Assembly: GCA_021324465.1 (NCBI GenBank)
Contig: JAJPJB010000077.1
Span: forward strand, 1-35,723
DNA length: 35,723 nt
Source: Hyphomicrobiaceae bacterium
Lineage (GTDB): Bacteria > Pseudomonadota > Alphaproteobacteria > Rhizobiales > Xanthobacteraceae
Direction of reading: 5' to 3'
Below are positions 16,707 through 25,222 of this stretch, piece by piece. The translations under genes and the position numbers were made by a program. Each line of letters opens with the position of its first letter. Within the stretch, counting starts at the first letter, position 1. Under the pieces are notes generated by a model that worked only from the letters and a program-made list of their open reading frames with translations, searched no databases and was not told the origin of the DNA.

Positions 16707-17876
16707 TCAGTGCTTCCACAGCTTCCTGCTGGCGAGCTCGGCGCCTTCGCGCATCGCCTTAAATTTCTCCCAGACCACAGTGTGATGCACCTCGGTGCGG
16801 TAGAGCGCCTGCGAGGAGAAGCCGCAATCAGCGGCGGCAATCACGTTGCTGCGGCCGACCAGGTTGGCGAAGCGCAAGAGGCGCTCGCAGATCAATTCGG
16901 GATGCTCGACGATGTTGCTGGCATGGGTGATCACGCCGGGACAGAGCACCTTGCCGTCCGGGATCTTCACCGTCTCGAACAGATGATATTCGTGCTCATG
17001 GCGCGGATTGGCGGCTTCGAAACTGTACGATCCGGCATTGATCTTCAGCATGAAGCCGATGAGCTCTTTCAGGCTCGCCTCATAAAGGCGCGGCCCTTCA
17101 TTGATGCCGTAGCAGGTGTGAAAGCGCACGCGCTCCGGCGGAATCCCTTGCAGGCCGATATTGATCGCCTCAACATAGATCTCGGCGCGCCGGCGCTTGC
17201 CGGCGTCGTCCAGTCCGGGCTCGACAAAAATATCGGCAAGGAACGGATCGTCGATCTGCACGAGAATGCCGGCATCGGCGATGGCGCGATATTGCGCGCT
17301 CATCGCGGCGGCGACGGCGTGGAAATACTCCTCGTCGCTTCGGTAATATTCATTGATGCCGACGCCGGAGGGCGCCGTCGCCGGCAGAAACACATGATGC
17401 AGCGGCACGCCGGCAGCCTTGGCAGCGGCTTTCAGGTTTTCAATGTCGCGCGCGAGCGGCGCCTGGCCGCGATATTGCACAGGCCCGGTGCACACGACCG
17501 GCGACAGCGGCACGATCGCCCCGCCCATCATCGCCTGCTTGAAATAATCGGCGTAATATTCGGGAAAGGCGGCGACTTCCTTTTGGAACAGCAGCAGCTT
17601 CTGATTGGGCCGCGGCTCAAAGCCGGAAAGCCGCTCCTGGACATAAGTGAAAAAGCCCGGCTTTGAGAATTCGCCATCGGTAACGATATCGATGCCGCAA
17701 TCGACCTGCCTTTTTACGACGTCGGCGACCGCCTGGCGCAGCGCCGCGTCGAAGGCTTTTTCGTCGAATGGCTTGCCGGACAATTTCGCCTTGAGCTGAT
17801 CGAGCAGATGATGCGGCCGCGGCAGGCTGCCGATATGCGTGGTCTGAATGCGATCGGTGTTCTGCTGCAGCGTCAT
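16707..17876 (-). CDS. MetE-like zinc methyltransferase (methionine synthase II family)
   Basis: A 389-residue cobalamin-independent methionine-synthase-like protein, only the catalytic barrel (full MetE is about 750). Zinc ligands are all visible: H253 and C255 in RFHTCYG, E287 in SYSFEAANPRHEHE and C351 in AADCGFS. The opening THIGSLPRP and TDGEFSKPGFF are family patterns. Lacking the amino-terminal half, such proteins may transfer methyl groups from other donors or act in xenobiotic breakdown; the substrate is not predictable. ATG 17876 has a GGGAGGAAG ribosome site. A TetR-family gene lies upstream on the same strand. Confidence 0.88.
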   Translation of the reverse strand: MTLQQNTDRIQTTHIGSLPRPHHLLDQLKAKLSGKPFDEKAFDAALRQAVADVVKRQVDCGIDIVTDGEFSKPGFFTYVQERLSGFEPRPNQKLLLFQKEVAAFPEYYADYFKQAMMGGAIVPLSPVVCTGPVQYRGQAPLARDIENLKAAAKAAGVPLHHVFLPATAPSGVGINEYYRSDEEYFHAVAAAMSAQYRAIADAGILVQIDDPFLADIFVEPGLDDAGKRRRAEIYVEAINIGLQGIPPERVRFHTCYGINEGPRLYEASLKELIGFMLKINAGSYSFEAANPRHEHEYHLFETVKIPDGKVLCPGVITHASNIVEHPELICERLLRFANLVGRSNVIAAADCGFSSQALYRTEVHHTVVWEKFKAMREGAELASRKLWKH

Positions 17877-18003
17877 GCGTCTTCCTCCCGCCGGAACCGA
17901 ACGTAAGTCTGCCCGCTGCTCCGACAACGCGTTTCCTCGCAATCCGTCGCGGCGCGCGGATGGTTTTGCTTGAGGCTAGTCGAGGGGTGACGATATTTCA
18001 AAC

Positions 18004-18025
18004 AAAAAAGCATATATGCTTTTTT
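18004..18025. promoter_or_regulatory. Perfect 22-bp palindrome, operator or terminator
   Basis: The stretch is perfectly symmetric: six A, GCATA, then TATGC and six T. It sits 12 bases beyond the TetR-family stop and 128 bases before the MetE-like start, both leftward genes. A stem ending in a T-run fits an intrinsic terminator in either direction. Its length and symmetry also fit a TetR-type operator controlling the MetE-like gene. Sequence alone does not decide. Confidence 0.6.
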
Positions 18026-18037
18026 CTTCCTGCGGCC

Positions 18038-18724
18038 TCAGCGCGCAAATGGCCGCTTTGAAATTGGGCGGCTCGCCGTTGGGCGGTTTGCAGTTGGGCG
18101 CCTGCCCCGCCTGGTGGGGCGCCGTACCGTGGATGAAGCCGGTCCGAGCACAGCGGGCGCGAGCGCCGACCATTGCGCGATCACCCGGCGCCGGTTCGTT
18201 TTGTAGGGCAGCCAGGTTTCGACGACGAACAGGCCGCGCAGAAGATAATGTGTCAGCAAAATGAAGCGCTCGGCGCTTTGGCGCGGAAAGCCAGCGGCAA
18301 TGAGCGTATCGAGCCAAATGCGGTTGAGGCTTTTGCGGGCGCGCACCACGATCGGGCGATGCAGCCTGGCCAAACCGGCATTGCTTGCGGCAGCAATCGC
18401 CAGTTCCAGCATGGCGCGATAAAGCGGTCCGAAGAAAAAGTGCTCGGAATCGAGCAGGAATCGTTGCACTGTGGGCTTGCTGTTGCGCGCGGCCAGCGCT
18501 TTCGCATGCGCGACCGCCTCGTCCATCGCATGCTGGGTCGCGGCGAGCAACAGCGCGTTCTTGGTCGGGAAATAGCGCTCGAGCGCGCCGCGTGAGACGC
18601 CGGCGCGCGCCGCTACCCGACCGGCGCTGAAATTGGCAAAGCCGTCATCAATCAGCACATCGAGGGCCGCCGATAGCACCGCCGCTTGCGTTGCCCGCCG
18701 GCGCTCCTCCTGTGTCCGTCTCAT
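18038..18724 (-). CDS. TetR/AcrR family transcriptional regulator
   Basis: A 228-residue regulator. The amino-terminal DNA-binding domain (residues 8-55) has the helix-turn-helix RVAARAGVSRGALERYFPTK; the carboxy part is the variable ligand domain. ATG 18724 gives the normal short lead (MRRTQEERR). The last 25 residues are an odd tail built from five-residue units (RPTA, RPTA, RPIS, RPFA) encoded by a 15-base tandem repeat. It precedes the MetE-like gene on the same strand and is divergent from the beta-barrel gene; either may be its target. Confidence 0.9.
   Translation of the reverse strand: MRRTQEERRRATQAAVLSAALDVLIDDGFANFSAGRVAARAGVSRGALERYFPTKNALLLAATQHAMDEAVAHAKALAARNSKPTVQRFLLDSEHFFFGPLYRAMLELAIAAASNAGLARLHRPIVVRARKSLNRIWLDTLIAAGFPRQSAERFILLTHYLLRGLFVVETWLPYKTNRRRVIAQWSALAPAVLGPASSTVRRPTRRGRRPTANRPTASRPISKRPFAR
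18045..18104. repeat. Four 15-bp tandem units in the TetR gene tail
   Basis: Units start at 18045, 18060, 18075 and 18090. Three share TTGGGCG at the same place; the first is diverged (ATGGCCG). Because the unit is 15 bases, each adds five residues and keeps the frame, producing the basic Arg-Pro tail of the regulator. Confidence 0.75.
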
Positions 18725-19031
18725 TGTCCGCCGCTCTCTGCCCGTTCCGCCGGCCGCGAACGAATAGCGGCTGCGCAAGCCAACGGGCAAGCGATTCGGC
18801 AATTAAATGGCCGGGCCGCTGTTGCTTTTGCCGCGATGTCAGCCGACGACATTGCCAATCAGTATTTTCGCAGGGCTGGTAAAAGGCTTGGTGAAAGACT
18901 CAATCTCCGCCCGATTATCTCGACTTGCCGGCCGCGTCGTATTAAGTTGCCGGCTGTCGCGAGACTGCGCGGAATATAATACCATCTGTGGAATCCGCTG
19001 TTTCTGTTAGACGGCGATAGCAGGCGACGGG
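18725..19031 (+). promoter_or_regulatory. Divergent gap with -10-like TATAAT
   Basis: No gene is seen in this 307-base gap between the TetR gene and the beta-barrel gene. TATAAT at 18975-18980 matches the -10 consensus and lies about 50 bases before the rightward start. No good -35 box is found at the right distance, so the promoter call is weak. Confidence 0.3.
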
Positions 19032-20381
19032 GTGGCTTTGCGGGTCCGGGCTTGGCGCGCATTTTTCCGGCCTTGGCTTACAGGTGTGGTGGCACCGACT
19101 GCTCTGCTTTGCCTTTTGGCGAGCGCGGCTTCCGCGCAATTCGCCTCGCCGTTCGCAACCAATACCAGTCCGCTGTTTCAGGCGGTCCTGACACGGCCTT
19201 CGGATCTGAACAACACGCTGCAATATGCCGTCTCCGCTTCGGCCTATGATGTCGAATCGGCGATCGGCGCTTACGAGCAGCTCCTGTTTTACAATCCCAC
19301 CCTGTCACGGGTGCGTTTCGAGCTCGGCGTTCTGTACTACCGGCTTGGCTCCTACGAAATGGCGCGCGGCTATCTGAAATCCGCGCTGGAGCAGGCCGAC
19401 ATCACCCCGGATCTGCGGCAGCGCACCGAGGATCTTTTGTATGACGTCGACAAGCAGCTGCAAGTCGACCGCTTTTCCGGCTTTGTGCAGACCGGGCTGG
19501 CTTATCAGAGCAATCCGGGCGCGGGGCCCGGGCCGGGCACGGTGCTGGCCTCGGGCAACGGCTTCGACAGCCGGTTCTTCAGGCAGAGCGGCTGGAATTG
19601 GTTCGGCGGGTTCGGCTTGAATTATGTCCATGATTTTCAGAACCAGCGTGGCGACACGTTCGAAGCCTCGGTGGTCGGCTATGACCAGCAAGAGTTCCGG
19701 TTGCACCAATTCGACGTCGGGGTGGTGGAACTGCGCGCCGGACCGCGTTTCGGGATTACCCCCAATAGCGAAGGCGCGGTCTCGATCAAGCCTTACCTGC
19801 TTCTGACCGGCACGGCGCTGGCCGACGCCATCTATTCAGGAAGTGCCGGCGGCGGTCTGACCCTGCACGCCGTTATCGGCAATGTCGCACTCGATCCTTA
19901 TGCCGAAATCGCGCGGCAGGGCTTTCACAATTCCGGCTTTTATCCGCTCGCCAGCGGCATGAGCGGCACGCTGTCAACCTACGCGGTGCGCGCATCCGGC
20001 CCGCTTGCCGCGGGTCTCGGCTGGCAGACGCGCTTGGGCTTTGCCCATTCCAGTGCCACGTTCAGTCCCGACAGCTACGACGCCTATGCCGCCGATATCT
20101 GGCTACCGTGGAATTTTTCGCCGCTCGGCGACGGCCGCACCTGGACACTGACGCCGAGTTTCGGAGTGAGCCAATGGCAATATAGCGCGCCCGATCCGAA
20201 TATCGATCCGAACACGACGCCCCGCGTCACCGAATGGCGCGTCGGCCTGGGCCTCGATGTGCCGGTGTGGAACCGGCTCTATCTGAGCACGCTCGCGCTG
20301 TACCGCCGCGACAATTCCAACATTCCGGCGTTCACGACGCACGATCTGCTGGTCCAGGCCGGGCCGACGTTCAAGTTCTAG
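19032..20381 (+). CDS. Outer-membrane protein: TPR domain plus beta-barrel
   Basis: A 449-residue protein from GTG 19032. The signal peptide ends near SAASAQ (residue 36). Residues 65-140 look like TPR helices (AYEQLLFYNPTLSRVRFELGVLYYRLGSYEMARGYL is two hairpins). From about 150 the pattern alternates as in outer-membrane strands, with many aromatic ends, and the chain stops at Phe (GPTFKF), the usual outer-membrane signature. A TPR part before a barrel of about 300 residues recalls Slam-type lipoprotein exporters, but I cannot claim homology. The FecR gene starts eight bases after its stop, so the two are one operon. Confidence 0.75.
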   Translation: MALRVRAWRAFFRPWLTGVVAPTALLCLLASAASAQFASPFATNTSPLFQAVLTRPSDLNNTLQYAVSASAYDVESAIGAYEQLLFYNPTLSRVRFELGVLYYRLGSYEMARGYLKSALEQADITPDLRQRTEDLLYDVDKQLQVDRFSGFVQTGLAYQSNPGAGPGPGTVLASGNGFDSRFFRQSGWNWFGGFGLNYVHDFQNQRGDTFEASVVGYDQQEFRLHQFDVGVVELRAGPRFGITPNSEGAVSIKPYLLLTGTALADAIYSGSAGGGLTLHAVIGNVALDPYAEIARQGFHNSGFYPLASGMSGTLSTYAVRASGPLAAGLGWQTRLGFAHSSATFSPDSYDAYAADIWLPWNFSPLGDGRTWTLTPSFGVSQWQYSAPDPNIDPNTTPRVTEWRVGLGLDVPVWNRLYLSTLALYRRDNSNIPAFTTHDLLVQAGPTFKF

Positions 20382-20389
20382 AGGCAAAC

Positions 20390-21208
20390 ATGACCGCAGG
20401 CCGTCTCGCCGTTTGCATTGCCGGTGCGCTCATGGCGGTGCTGCCCGCTGCAGCCCAGGAGGTCGGCACCACGACCGCCGTCAATCCGACCAGCGAAAGC
20501 ACCCGGCCGGGCGCGACGACGCAGACGCTCACGGTCGGCGCGCGCATCGTGCACAAGGAACGCATCCACACCACGCCGACCGGCTCGGTGCAGCTGTTGT
20601 TTCTCGACAAGAGCACGCTGAGCATCGCGCCGAACACCAGTATTCTGATCGACGAATATGTCTATAATCCCAGTTCCAATTCCGGGCATATGCTCACCAC
20701 GCTGACACAAGGCGCGCTGCGCTTTGTCGGCGGCGCGCTCAGTCATCAAGGCCAGGCCTCGATCAATACGTCGGATGCGGCGATCGGCATCCGCGGCGGC
20801 ACGGTGACAATCACCCAGGGACCGAACGGGACGAAGGTCATCGACCATTATGGCGTGGTGACGATTCAGAACGGCGCCGGCACAATGACCATCAGCCGGT
20901 CCGGTTTTTTTGTGCTGATCACCGGATGGAACACACCGCCAAGCCAGCCGCAACCGGTGAGCCAACAGGAGATCGCCTATTACCTGAAATTATTGACCAG
21001 CAAGCCGGGGCAAAACGGTGGTGTGCCGGGCCTCACCAGTGTCACGATCAATCCGTGCGGCACGATTGGCCCGCAGCCGAGCTACAATTGTCCCAATACG
21101 CCATGGACTCCCAACGAGGCCGGGCAAAACGCCTGGCAAACGATCTTGCAGGGGACGCAGCACGGCACCGGCACGATCCCGCCGCCAAGCCGGGGCGGCA
21201 TTCCGTGA
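20390..21208 (+). CDS. Secreted FecR-domain protein
   Basis: A 272-residue protein with a signal peptide (cut likely after LPAAAQ, residue 23; no lipobox at the cut). Residues 45-150 are a FecR domain: GARIVHKERIHTTPTGSVQL, LDKSTLSIAPNTSILIDEY and the IGIRGGTVTI strand. The rest is Pro/Gly/Asn-rich and unmatched, with two Cys (NPCGTIG, SYNCPN). It lacks the membrane span of classical FecR anti-sigma regulators, so it is a stand-alone exported domain. The AGAGG ribosome site overlaps the stop of the barrel gene, which makes it a likely cargo or partner of the barrel. Confidence 0.82.
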   Translation: MTAGRLAVCIAGALMAVLPAAAQEVGTTTAVNPTSESTRPGATTQTLTVGARIVHKERIHTTPTGSVQLLFLDKSTLSIAPNTSILIDEYVYNPSSNSGHMLTTLTQGALRFVGGALSHQGQASINTSDAAIGIRGGTVTITQGPNGTKVIDHYGVVTIQNGAGTMTISRSGFFVLITGWNTPPSQPQPVSQQEIAYYLKLLTSKPGQNGGVPGLTSVTINPCGTIGPQPSYNCPNTPWTPNEAGQNAWQTILQGTQHGTGTIPPPSRGGIP

Positions 21209-21316
21209 TGCTTTCGCTGCATCGGCCCGCGCCGATCGCAACGCGTTGCTAATGAAGAAGCCGGCAGCGTAAACAAATCCTTGCAAGACAACTTTTTTGC
21301 TGGAGCGCCACGCCGC

Positions 21317-21372
21317 GCCCCGATGAGAACGCCGCAATGAGGGTGCCGCAATGAGGGTGCCATAATGAGATT
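21317..21372. repeat. Four 14-bp tandem units
   Basis: Units start at 21317, 21331, 21345 and 21359. The middle two are identical (GCCGCAATGAGGGT); the outer two share GCC and ATGAG with changes. There is no spacer between units, so it is a minisatellite, not a CRISPR. Confidence 0.8.
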
Positions 21373-21703
21373 GTGCGCCGGGGGCGACTAAATCGGGGTC
21401 TTGCCTCACTGATGTGACCCGCAGAGGTCGCGCCCGGCGAACCGTCCGCGTTTTGCCGCTATGCTGCGGACCGGACGCTCGCGCAGCAATTATCGCGGCC
21501 TTCTTGACCCGGTGGATTCATGTTTCAACCTCCGTGTCAGAAAGGTGCAATCGAATCTTGGTCCAGGACACAGAATTGTCAAGCGCGCAAACGCTCACAT
21601 GAATCAAAATGCGCGCGCGAGTTCCGCGCCGTGCGCAGGCTGTGTGGATCACGCACGAGCGGATCGCTGATTGAACAGCAGGTTCGCCGTGCACATAGAA
21701 GAC

Positions 21704-21739
21704 CGGAAGCGCTCTCGCTGTGCGTTGCGATCAGTGCCT
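21704..21739. repeat. Second copy of dispersed sequence
   Basis: CGGAAGCGCTCTCGCTG and then TGCGTTGCGATCAGTGCCT aligns with the right arm of the hairpin at 14335-14368 with two gaps and few changes; the shared core is CGTTGCGATCA. Here the left arm is missing. Confidence 0.6.
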
Positions 21740-21818
21740 CACCCCGGCGGGCTTTTTTTGACTACGGTCAAGACTGACAAATTTGGATGACAGCCTGTGA
21801 CCGCTTCTTGTCGTGTCA

Positions 21819-22565
21819 TCACCGGCTCGTCCAGATCAGCGTGCAGCCTGAAACAAACAACAGCGCCAGAATAACGCGCTGATAGCCGCGATCGGCGAGC
21901 CGCCGATAGCAGAGCGCGCCAATCCAAGCGCCACCGATCGTGCCGGGCAGAGCCACCGCCGCCTGCAAGACAACCTGCCGCGTCAGCAATCCCGACGCAA
22001 CATGGGAGGCCAAAGCGAGCCACAGGATGGCGATGTTGAAGCTCTGCAGCACGGCGCGGCGCTCTTCCTTGATCCAGCCGCGGATATCGGTCCAGATCAC
22101 AGGGAACACACCCGACAGGCCGGAAAGACCGCCCAAGATGCCGCCGCCGAAGCCAACGATGCCGTCGGCGAAGCGACCGCCCCACCCGCTTTTGATCGGC
22201 CGCCGGCGCAAGAACACATAGGCCGCATAGCCGGCGAGGAACAGGCCGACGCCGATCTTGAACGCCCGCGGCTCGATATGCGGCAGCAGCCACGTTCCGA
22301 TCGGCACACCCGCGATACCGGGCACGACGAAGACCAGGACGCGCCGCCAGCGGATCGTGTGCCAGATCAGATGCAGCGTCTGCAGCTGTGAAACGCAGGA
22401 ACAGATGATCGAGACGGAGGCGGCTACGGCGGGCGGTATGGCATAGAGCCAAAATCCCATTGCGGTGATGGCCGTGCCGAAGCCGGTGAGACCGTTGACA
22501 ATGCCGCCGGCCAGTGCACCGGCGAACACGAGAGCGACCTGCTGCAGTCCCAAATGCGATCCCAC
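21819..22565 (-). CDS. TauE/SafE (TSUP) family membrane permease
   Basis: A 248-residue inner-membrane protein from GTG 22565; no internal ATG would keep the first span. About eight hydrophobic spans are seen. The family repeat is visible near the start (AGALAGGIVNGLTGFGTAITAMG) and again in the second half (VGFGGGILGGLSGLSGVFP). Members export sulfite, taurine-related sulfonates or other small anions; the substrate here is unknown. It stands alone. The remnant of an AraC regulator gene lies about 180 bases upstream on the other strand. Confidence 0.9.
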   Translation of the reverse strand: MGSHLGLQQVALVFAGALAGGIVNGLTGFGTAITAMGFWLYAIPPAVAASVSIICSCVSQLQTLHLIWHTIRWRRVLVFVVPGIAGVPIGTWLLPHIEPRAFKIGVGLFLAGYAAYVFLRRRPIKSGWGGRFADGIVGFGGGILGGLSGLSGVFPVIWTDIRGWIKEERRAVLQSFNIAILWLALASHVASGLLTRQVVLQAAVALPGTIGGAWIGALCYRRLADRGYQRVILALLFVSGCTLIWTSR

Positions 22566-22739
22566 GCCGCGCCTCGCGCCCGCCCCGACAGAAGGCTTGA
22601 GGAGCCCTTGTTACACCGCCGGCGACGGATTCGCGACTGCGACAGTCTGGCCGGCGCGAGACTCCGCATTATTGCCGCGGCAGGCGGATCAGAACTTCCA
22701 GTTCAGGCCGAGGCGGACTCGTCTGGACCTCCGTTCGGC

Positions 22740-22866
22740 TGCAGGTCGCGGCGAACGAAGACGGTGATCGCCTTCGACTGCGGCTTTGGCGATCTGTCCT
22801 ATCTTCAATCGCAGCTTCCGCCGCGCCTATGGCGCGACACCCTCTGATTGTGCGCGCGAGCGCATC
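22740..22866 (+). pseudogene. Frameshifted tail of an AraC-family regulator
   Basis: In one frame bases 22761-22802 encode TVIAFDCGFGDLSY; one base later (extra C near 22803) the next frame encodes FNRSFRRAYGATPSD (22804-22848). Joined, this is the second helix-turn-helix and signature of AraC-family regulators. No matching upstream domain is found in the 22566-22740 stretch, so only the last 40 or so residues survive. The rest of the 521-base gap to the next gene shows nothing else I can support. Confidence 0.8.
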
Positions 22867-23086
22867 AAGCGACGTTGTTTGACGCCCCACCGATGGCACA
22901 GGGTTGCGTCCGAGCTTCCGCTTTGGCTGGTCAGCGCAAGTCGATACGCTTCGCGGCGATGTCTGCCTCGTCCGCGGAAGCGGGCACGGGCCGGACATTG
23001 ACGAGTCCGCGCGCTGGTGTCGTCTTCGATTCCGAAATTCGCTTGCGGGCGTGCCGCAAGGTGTGGCGAACTTCGCAATCGCGACA

Positions 23087-23863
23087 CTAGCCGCGCAGGG
23101 CCACCACCTGCCCGCCGTCGGCGACGATGGTGGCGCCGGTCATGAAGCGGCCGGCATCGGAGACCAGGAGCAGAAGCGGGCCGTCAAGATCGCGCTCCTC
23201 GCCGAAGCGGCCGATCGGAATTTGCCGCTTAAGCGCGGCGCCACGCTCGCTCATCAGATAATCGCGGTTGAGCTCGGTGACGATCCAGCCCGGCGCGATG
23301 GCATTGACGCGAATCCCCTTGAACGCCAGTTCCAGCGCCAGCGCTTTGGTCAGCTGGATCACGCCGGCCTTGGCGGTGGCATAGGCGATGACCCCTTTGT
23401 CGACGCCGAGCCCCAACACGGAGGCGATATTCACGATGGCGCCGGTCTTGCCGGCGGCGAGCATGCGGCGCGCCGCTTCCTGCGCCCAAAAGAACACCGC
23501 GTCGAGATTGGTCGACAGCACCCGCTGCCATTCCTCCTGCGGCAGTTCCACGGCGCGGCCGGCATGCGCAACGCCGGCATTATTGACCAGGATCGTGACG
23601 ATGCCGAAGGCCCGCTCGGCCGCATCGAATGCATGTTGGGCCGCAGCGCGATCGCGCACATCGGCGTCGATCGGCAGCGCCTTGCCGCCGGCCGTTTCAA
23701 TCTTCGCCGCCAGCGCCGCAATCCGATCCGCCCGCCGCGCCACCAGCGCGACGGCGGCGCCGTTCTCCGCCAGACACTCGGCGAAGCGCAGGCCAAGCCC
23801 GCTCGATGCGCCGGTCACCAGGGCCACTTTGCCGCGAAGATCGAAGATTTCAGCTGCCGCCAT
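23087..23863 (-). CDS. Short-chain dehydrogenase/reductase
   Basis: A 258-residue classical SDR. The cofactor motif is TGASSGLG (17-24), then NNAG (94-97), catalytic S148, Y161 and K165 (YATAK), and the PGWIVTEL loop. The carboxy end DGGQVV is typical. Ala/Arg after the glycine motif (VARRADR, 41-47) suggests NADP(H). The physiological substrate is not predictable. The gene stands alone, leftward, 117 bases downstream of the DUF2235 gene's stop, so the two could share a transcript. Confidence 0.93.
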   Translation of the reverse strand: MAAAEIFDLRGKVALVTGASSGLGLRFAECLAENGAAVALVARRADRIAALAAKIETAGGKALPIDADVRDRAAAQHAFDAAERAFGIVTILVNNAGVAHAGRAVELPQEEWQRVLSTNLDAVFFWAQEAARRMLAAGKTGAIVNIASVLGLGVDKGVIAYATAKAGVIQLTKALALELAFKGIRVNAIAPGWIVTELNRDYLMSERGAALKRQIPIGRFGEERDLDGPLLLLVSDAGRFMTGATIVADGGQVVALRG

Positions 23864-23980
23864 GATTCACTCGCTGCAAATCGGATTAAGCCATCTGCGG
23901 TCAGTATCTCTATGCGCGATTTGGCAAAGGCCGTCGAGCGGGCGCCAAGCACGCTGCAAAGCGGCTGGGATCGCTTGGCG

Positions 23981-25222
23981 TCATGCCGTCGCGTGAGGCC
24001 ACGGCTCGACAGCGTGCTCGGGAAGCAGATTGATCGGCCGATAGTCCGGCACCTTGCTCATGCGGTCAAAGACCGACTGGTGAACGCGCGGAATTGTCTG
24101 CTCGATCTCCGTTTGGGTGTAGGGGTCGACGAGCTTCATCGGCCGCGGTTCGCCGTCGGGAATGTAGAAGCCGTCAAGCTTCAGACGCCATTTCCATTCC
24201 TCATATTTGACGCGTTTTGGAATCCATTCCAGCGGCCGCCAGGCCGCGGTCAGCGACACGTGCAACTGCGCCGTTGCATCAGGCTTGGCAAAGTTCTCGC
24301 GCGCGTCCGGCTGGTTCTGTCCCAGCGCCAGATGGCTGCGCGTTCGCGCATCGATAGCGAGTCCAAATTGGACGGCCTCATCGATCATCCAGTTGAGCGG
24401 AAACTGCGCCAGCCCGCTTTGGTCTTCCGGATAGCCGCCGCCGATATCGGCGTGGACACCGGCGAACCAGACCTGCCTGATATCTTGCGCAGCCGCCGGC
24501 GCAGCCTTGTCGAAGGGATTGGCGACGAAGCTTTGCGGCTCGGTCCAGCGGTTGAGTCGAAAAAACCGGCGCCGCTCGTCAAGCGCCTTGGCGTGACGGA
24601 ACACCTTCACGCTGGGGTTTGTCCGCGTATAAGGCAGCATCTGCAGGGTGGGAATCGGAATGCAGCGATCCCAGCGCGGCACGATCATCGAGGCGACGGT
24701 GTCCCATACGCCGACAAAGTCGATGATGATACGCCGCGCGCCGGTCACGTGACCGAAGCGCCAGCCCGACCGAAAATCGCCGCGATCGCCGACCTTCTTG
24801 TATGCGCTAAGCGCATAATCGGCGATGTTGAGCTGATCGGGCGGCAATAGTCCGATCATGTGGATGAATCCTGCCAAGGCGCGGACCGTGTAGGCGCCGC
24901 GGCTGAAGCCGAACAGAAAAACGCGATCGCCCTTCTCATAGTGCGTGCCGAGAAAGCGATAGGCTTCGAGTATTTCGTCGTCGAGGCCGTAGCCGGTCGC
25001 GAGCTCGAAAACGCCCTTGGTGTTCTGCGTGAGCCTGGTCCAAGGATCGTCGGCGCCGATCGCACCAATTCCAGGATGGTAATAGACGCGCTGCCGCTCG
25101 TTCTTGCGCAGGATGCGAAACAGCTTCAGCACATTCGACAGATTGCCTTCGACCTGATTGCCGGTGCCGTCGCAGCAAATGACGATGTTCTTGCCGGCCG
25201 GCTCGCTCGCATCCTCGCTCAT
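23981..25222 (-). CDS. DUF2235 alpha/beta hydrolase (Tle1-like)
   Basis: A 413-residue protein of the DUF2235 family, alpha/beta hydrolases that include type VI secretion phospholipase effectors (Tle1). The opening ICCDGTGN (15-22), the nucleophile elbow GFSRGA with S107, VGVWDTVAS with D174, and GVHADIGGGY (255-264) are all present. No signal peptide or membrane span is seen. No type VI genes, VgrG, PAAR or immunity-like gene is nearby, so a housekeeping or lipid role is as likely as an effector role. ATG 25222 was preferred to an in-frame TTG at 25258. Confidence 0.9.
   Translation of the reverse strand: MSEDASEPAGKNIVICCDGTGNQVEGNLSNVLKLFRILRKNERQRVYYHPGIGAIGADDPWTRLTQNTKGVFELATGYGLDDEILEAYRFLGTHYEKGDRVFLFGFSRGAYTVRALAGFIHMIGLLPPDQLNIADYALSAYKKVGDRGDFRSGWRFGHVTGARRIIIDFVGVWDTVASMIVPRWDRCIPIPTLQMLPYTRTNPSVKVFRHAKALDERRRFFRLNRWTEPQSFVANPFDKAAPAAAQDIRQVWFAGVHADIGGGYPEDQSGLAQFPLNWMIDEAVQFGLAIDARTRSHLALGQNQPDARENFAKPDATAQLHVSLTAAWRPLEWIPKRVKYEEWKWRLKLDGFYIPDGEPRPMKLVDPYTQTEIEQTIPRVHQSVFDRMSKVPDYRPINLLPEHAVEPWPHATA

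Larger units (their letters stand above)
21209..21818. other. Gene-free 610-base gap with two repeats
   Basis: No convincing gene is seen between the FecR gene and the convergent TauE-like gene; the short frames here are Arg/Ala-rich and repeat-derived. The gap holds a 14-bp tandem repeat (21317-21372), a second copy of the dispersed sequence from the valine cluster (21704-21739), and next to it CCCCGGCGGG followed by seven T (21743-21759), a weak terminator candidate. Confidence 0.5.

Noticed and set aside
21317-21372. CRISPR-like repeats
   Set aside because: Units are 14 bases with no spacers, and no cas genes are present.
22904-24850. 648-residue rightward frame
   Set aside because: It runs antisense through two clear genes (SDR and DUF2235) and shows no family pattern.
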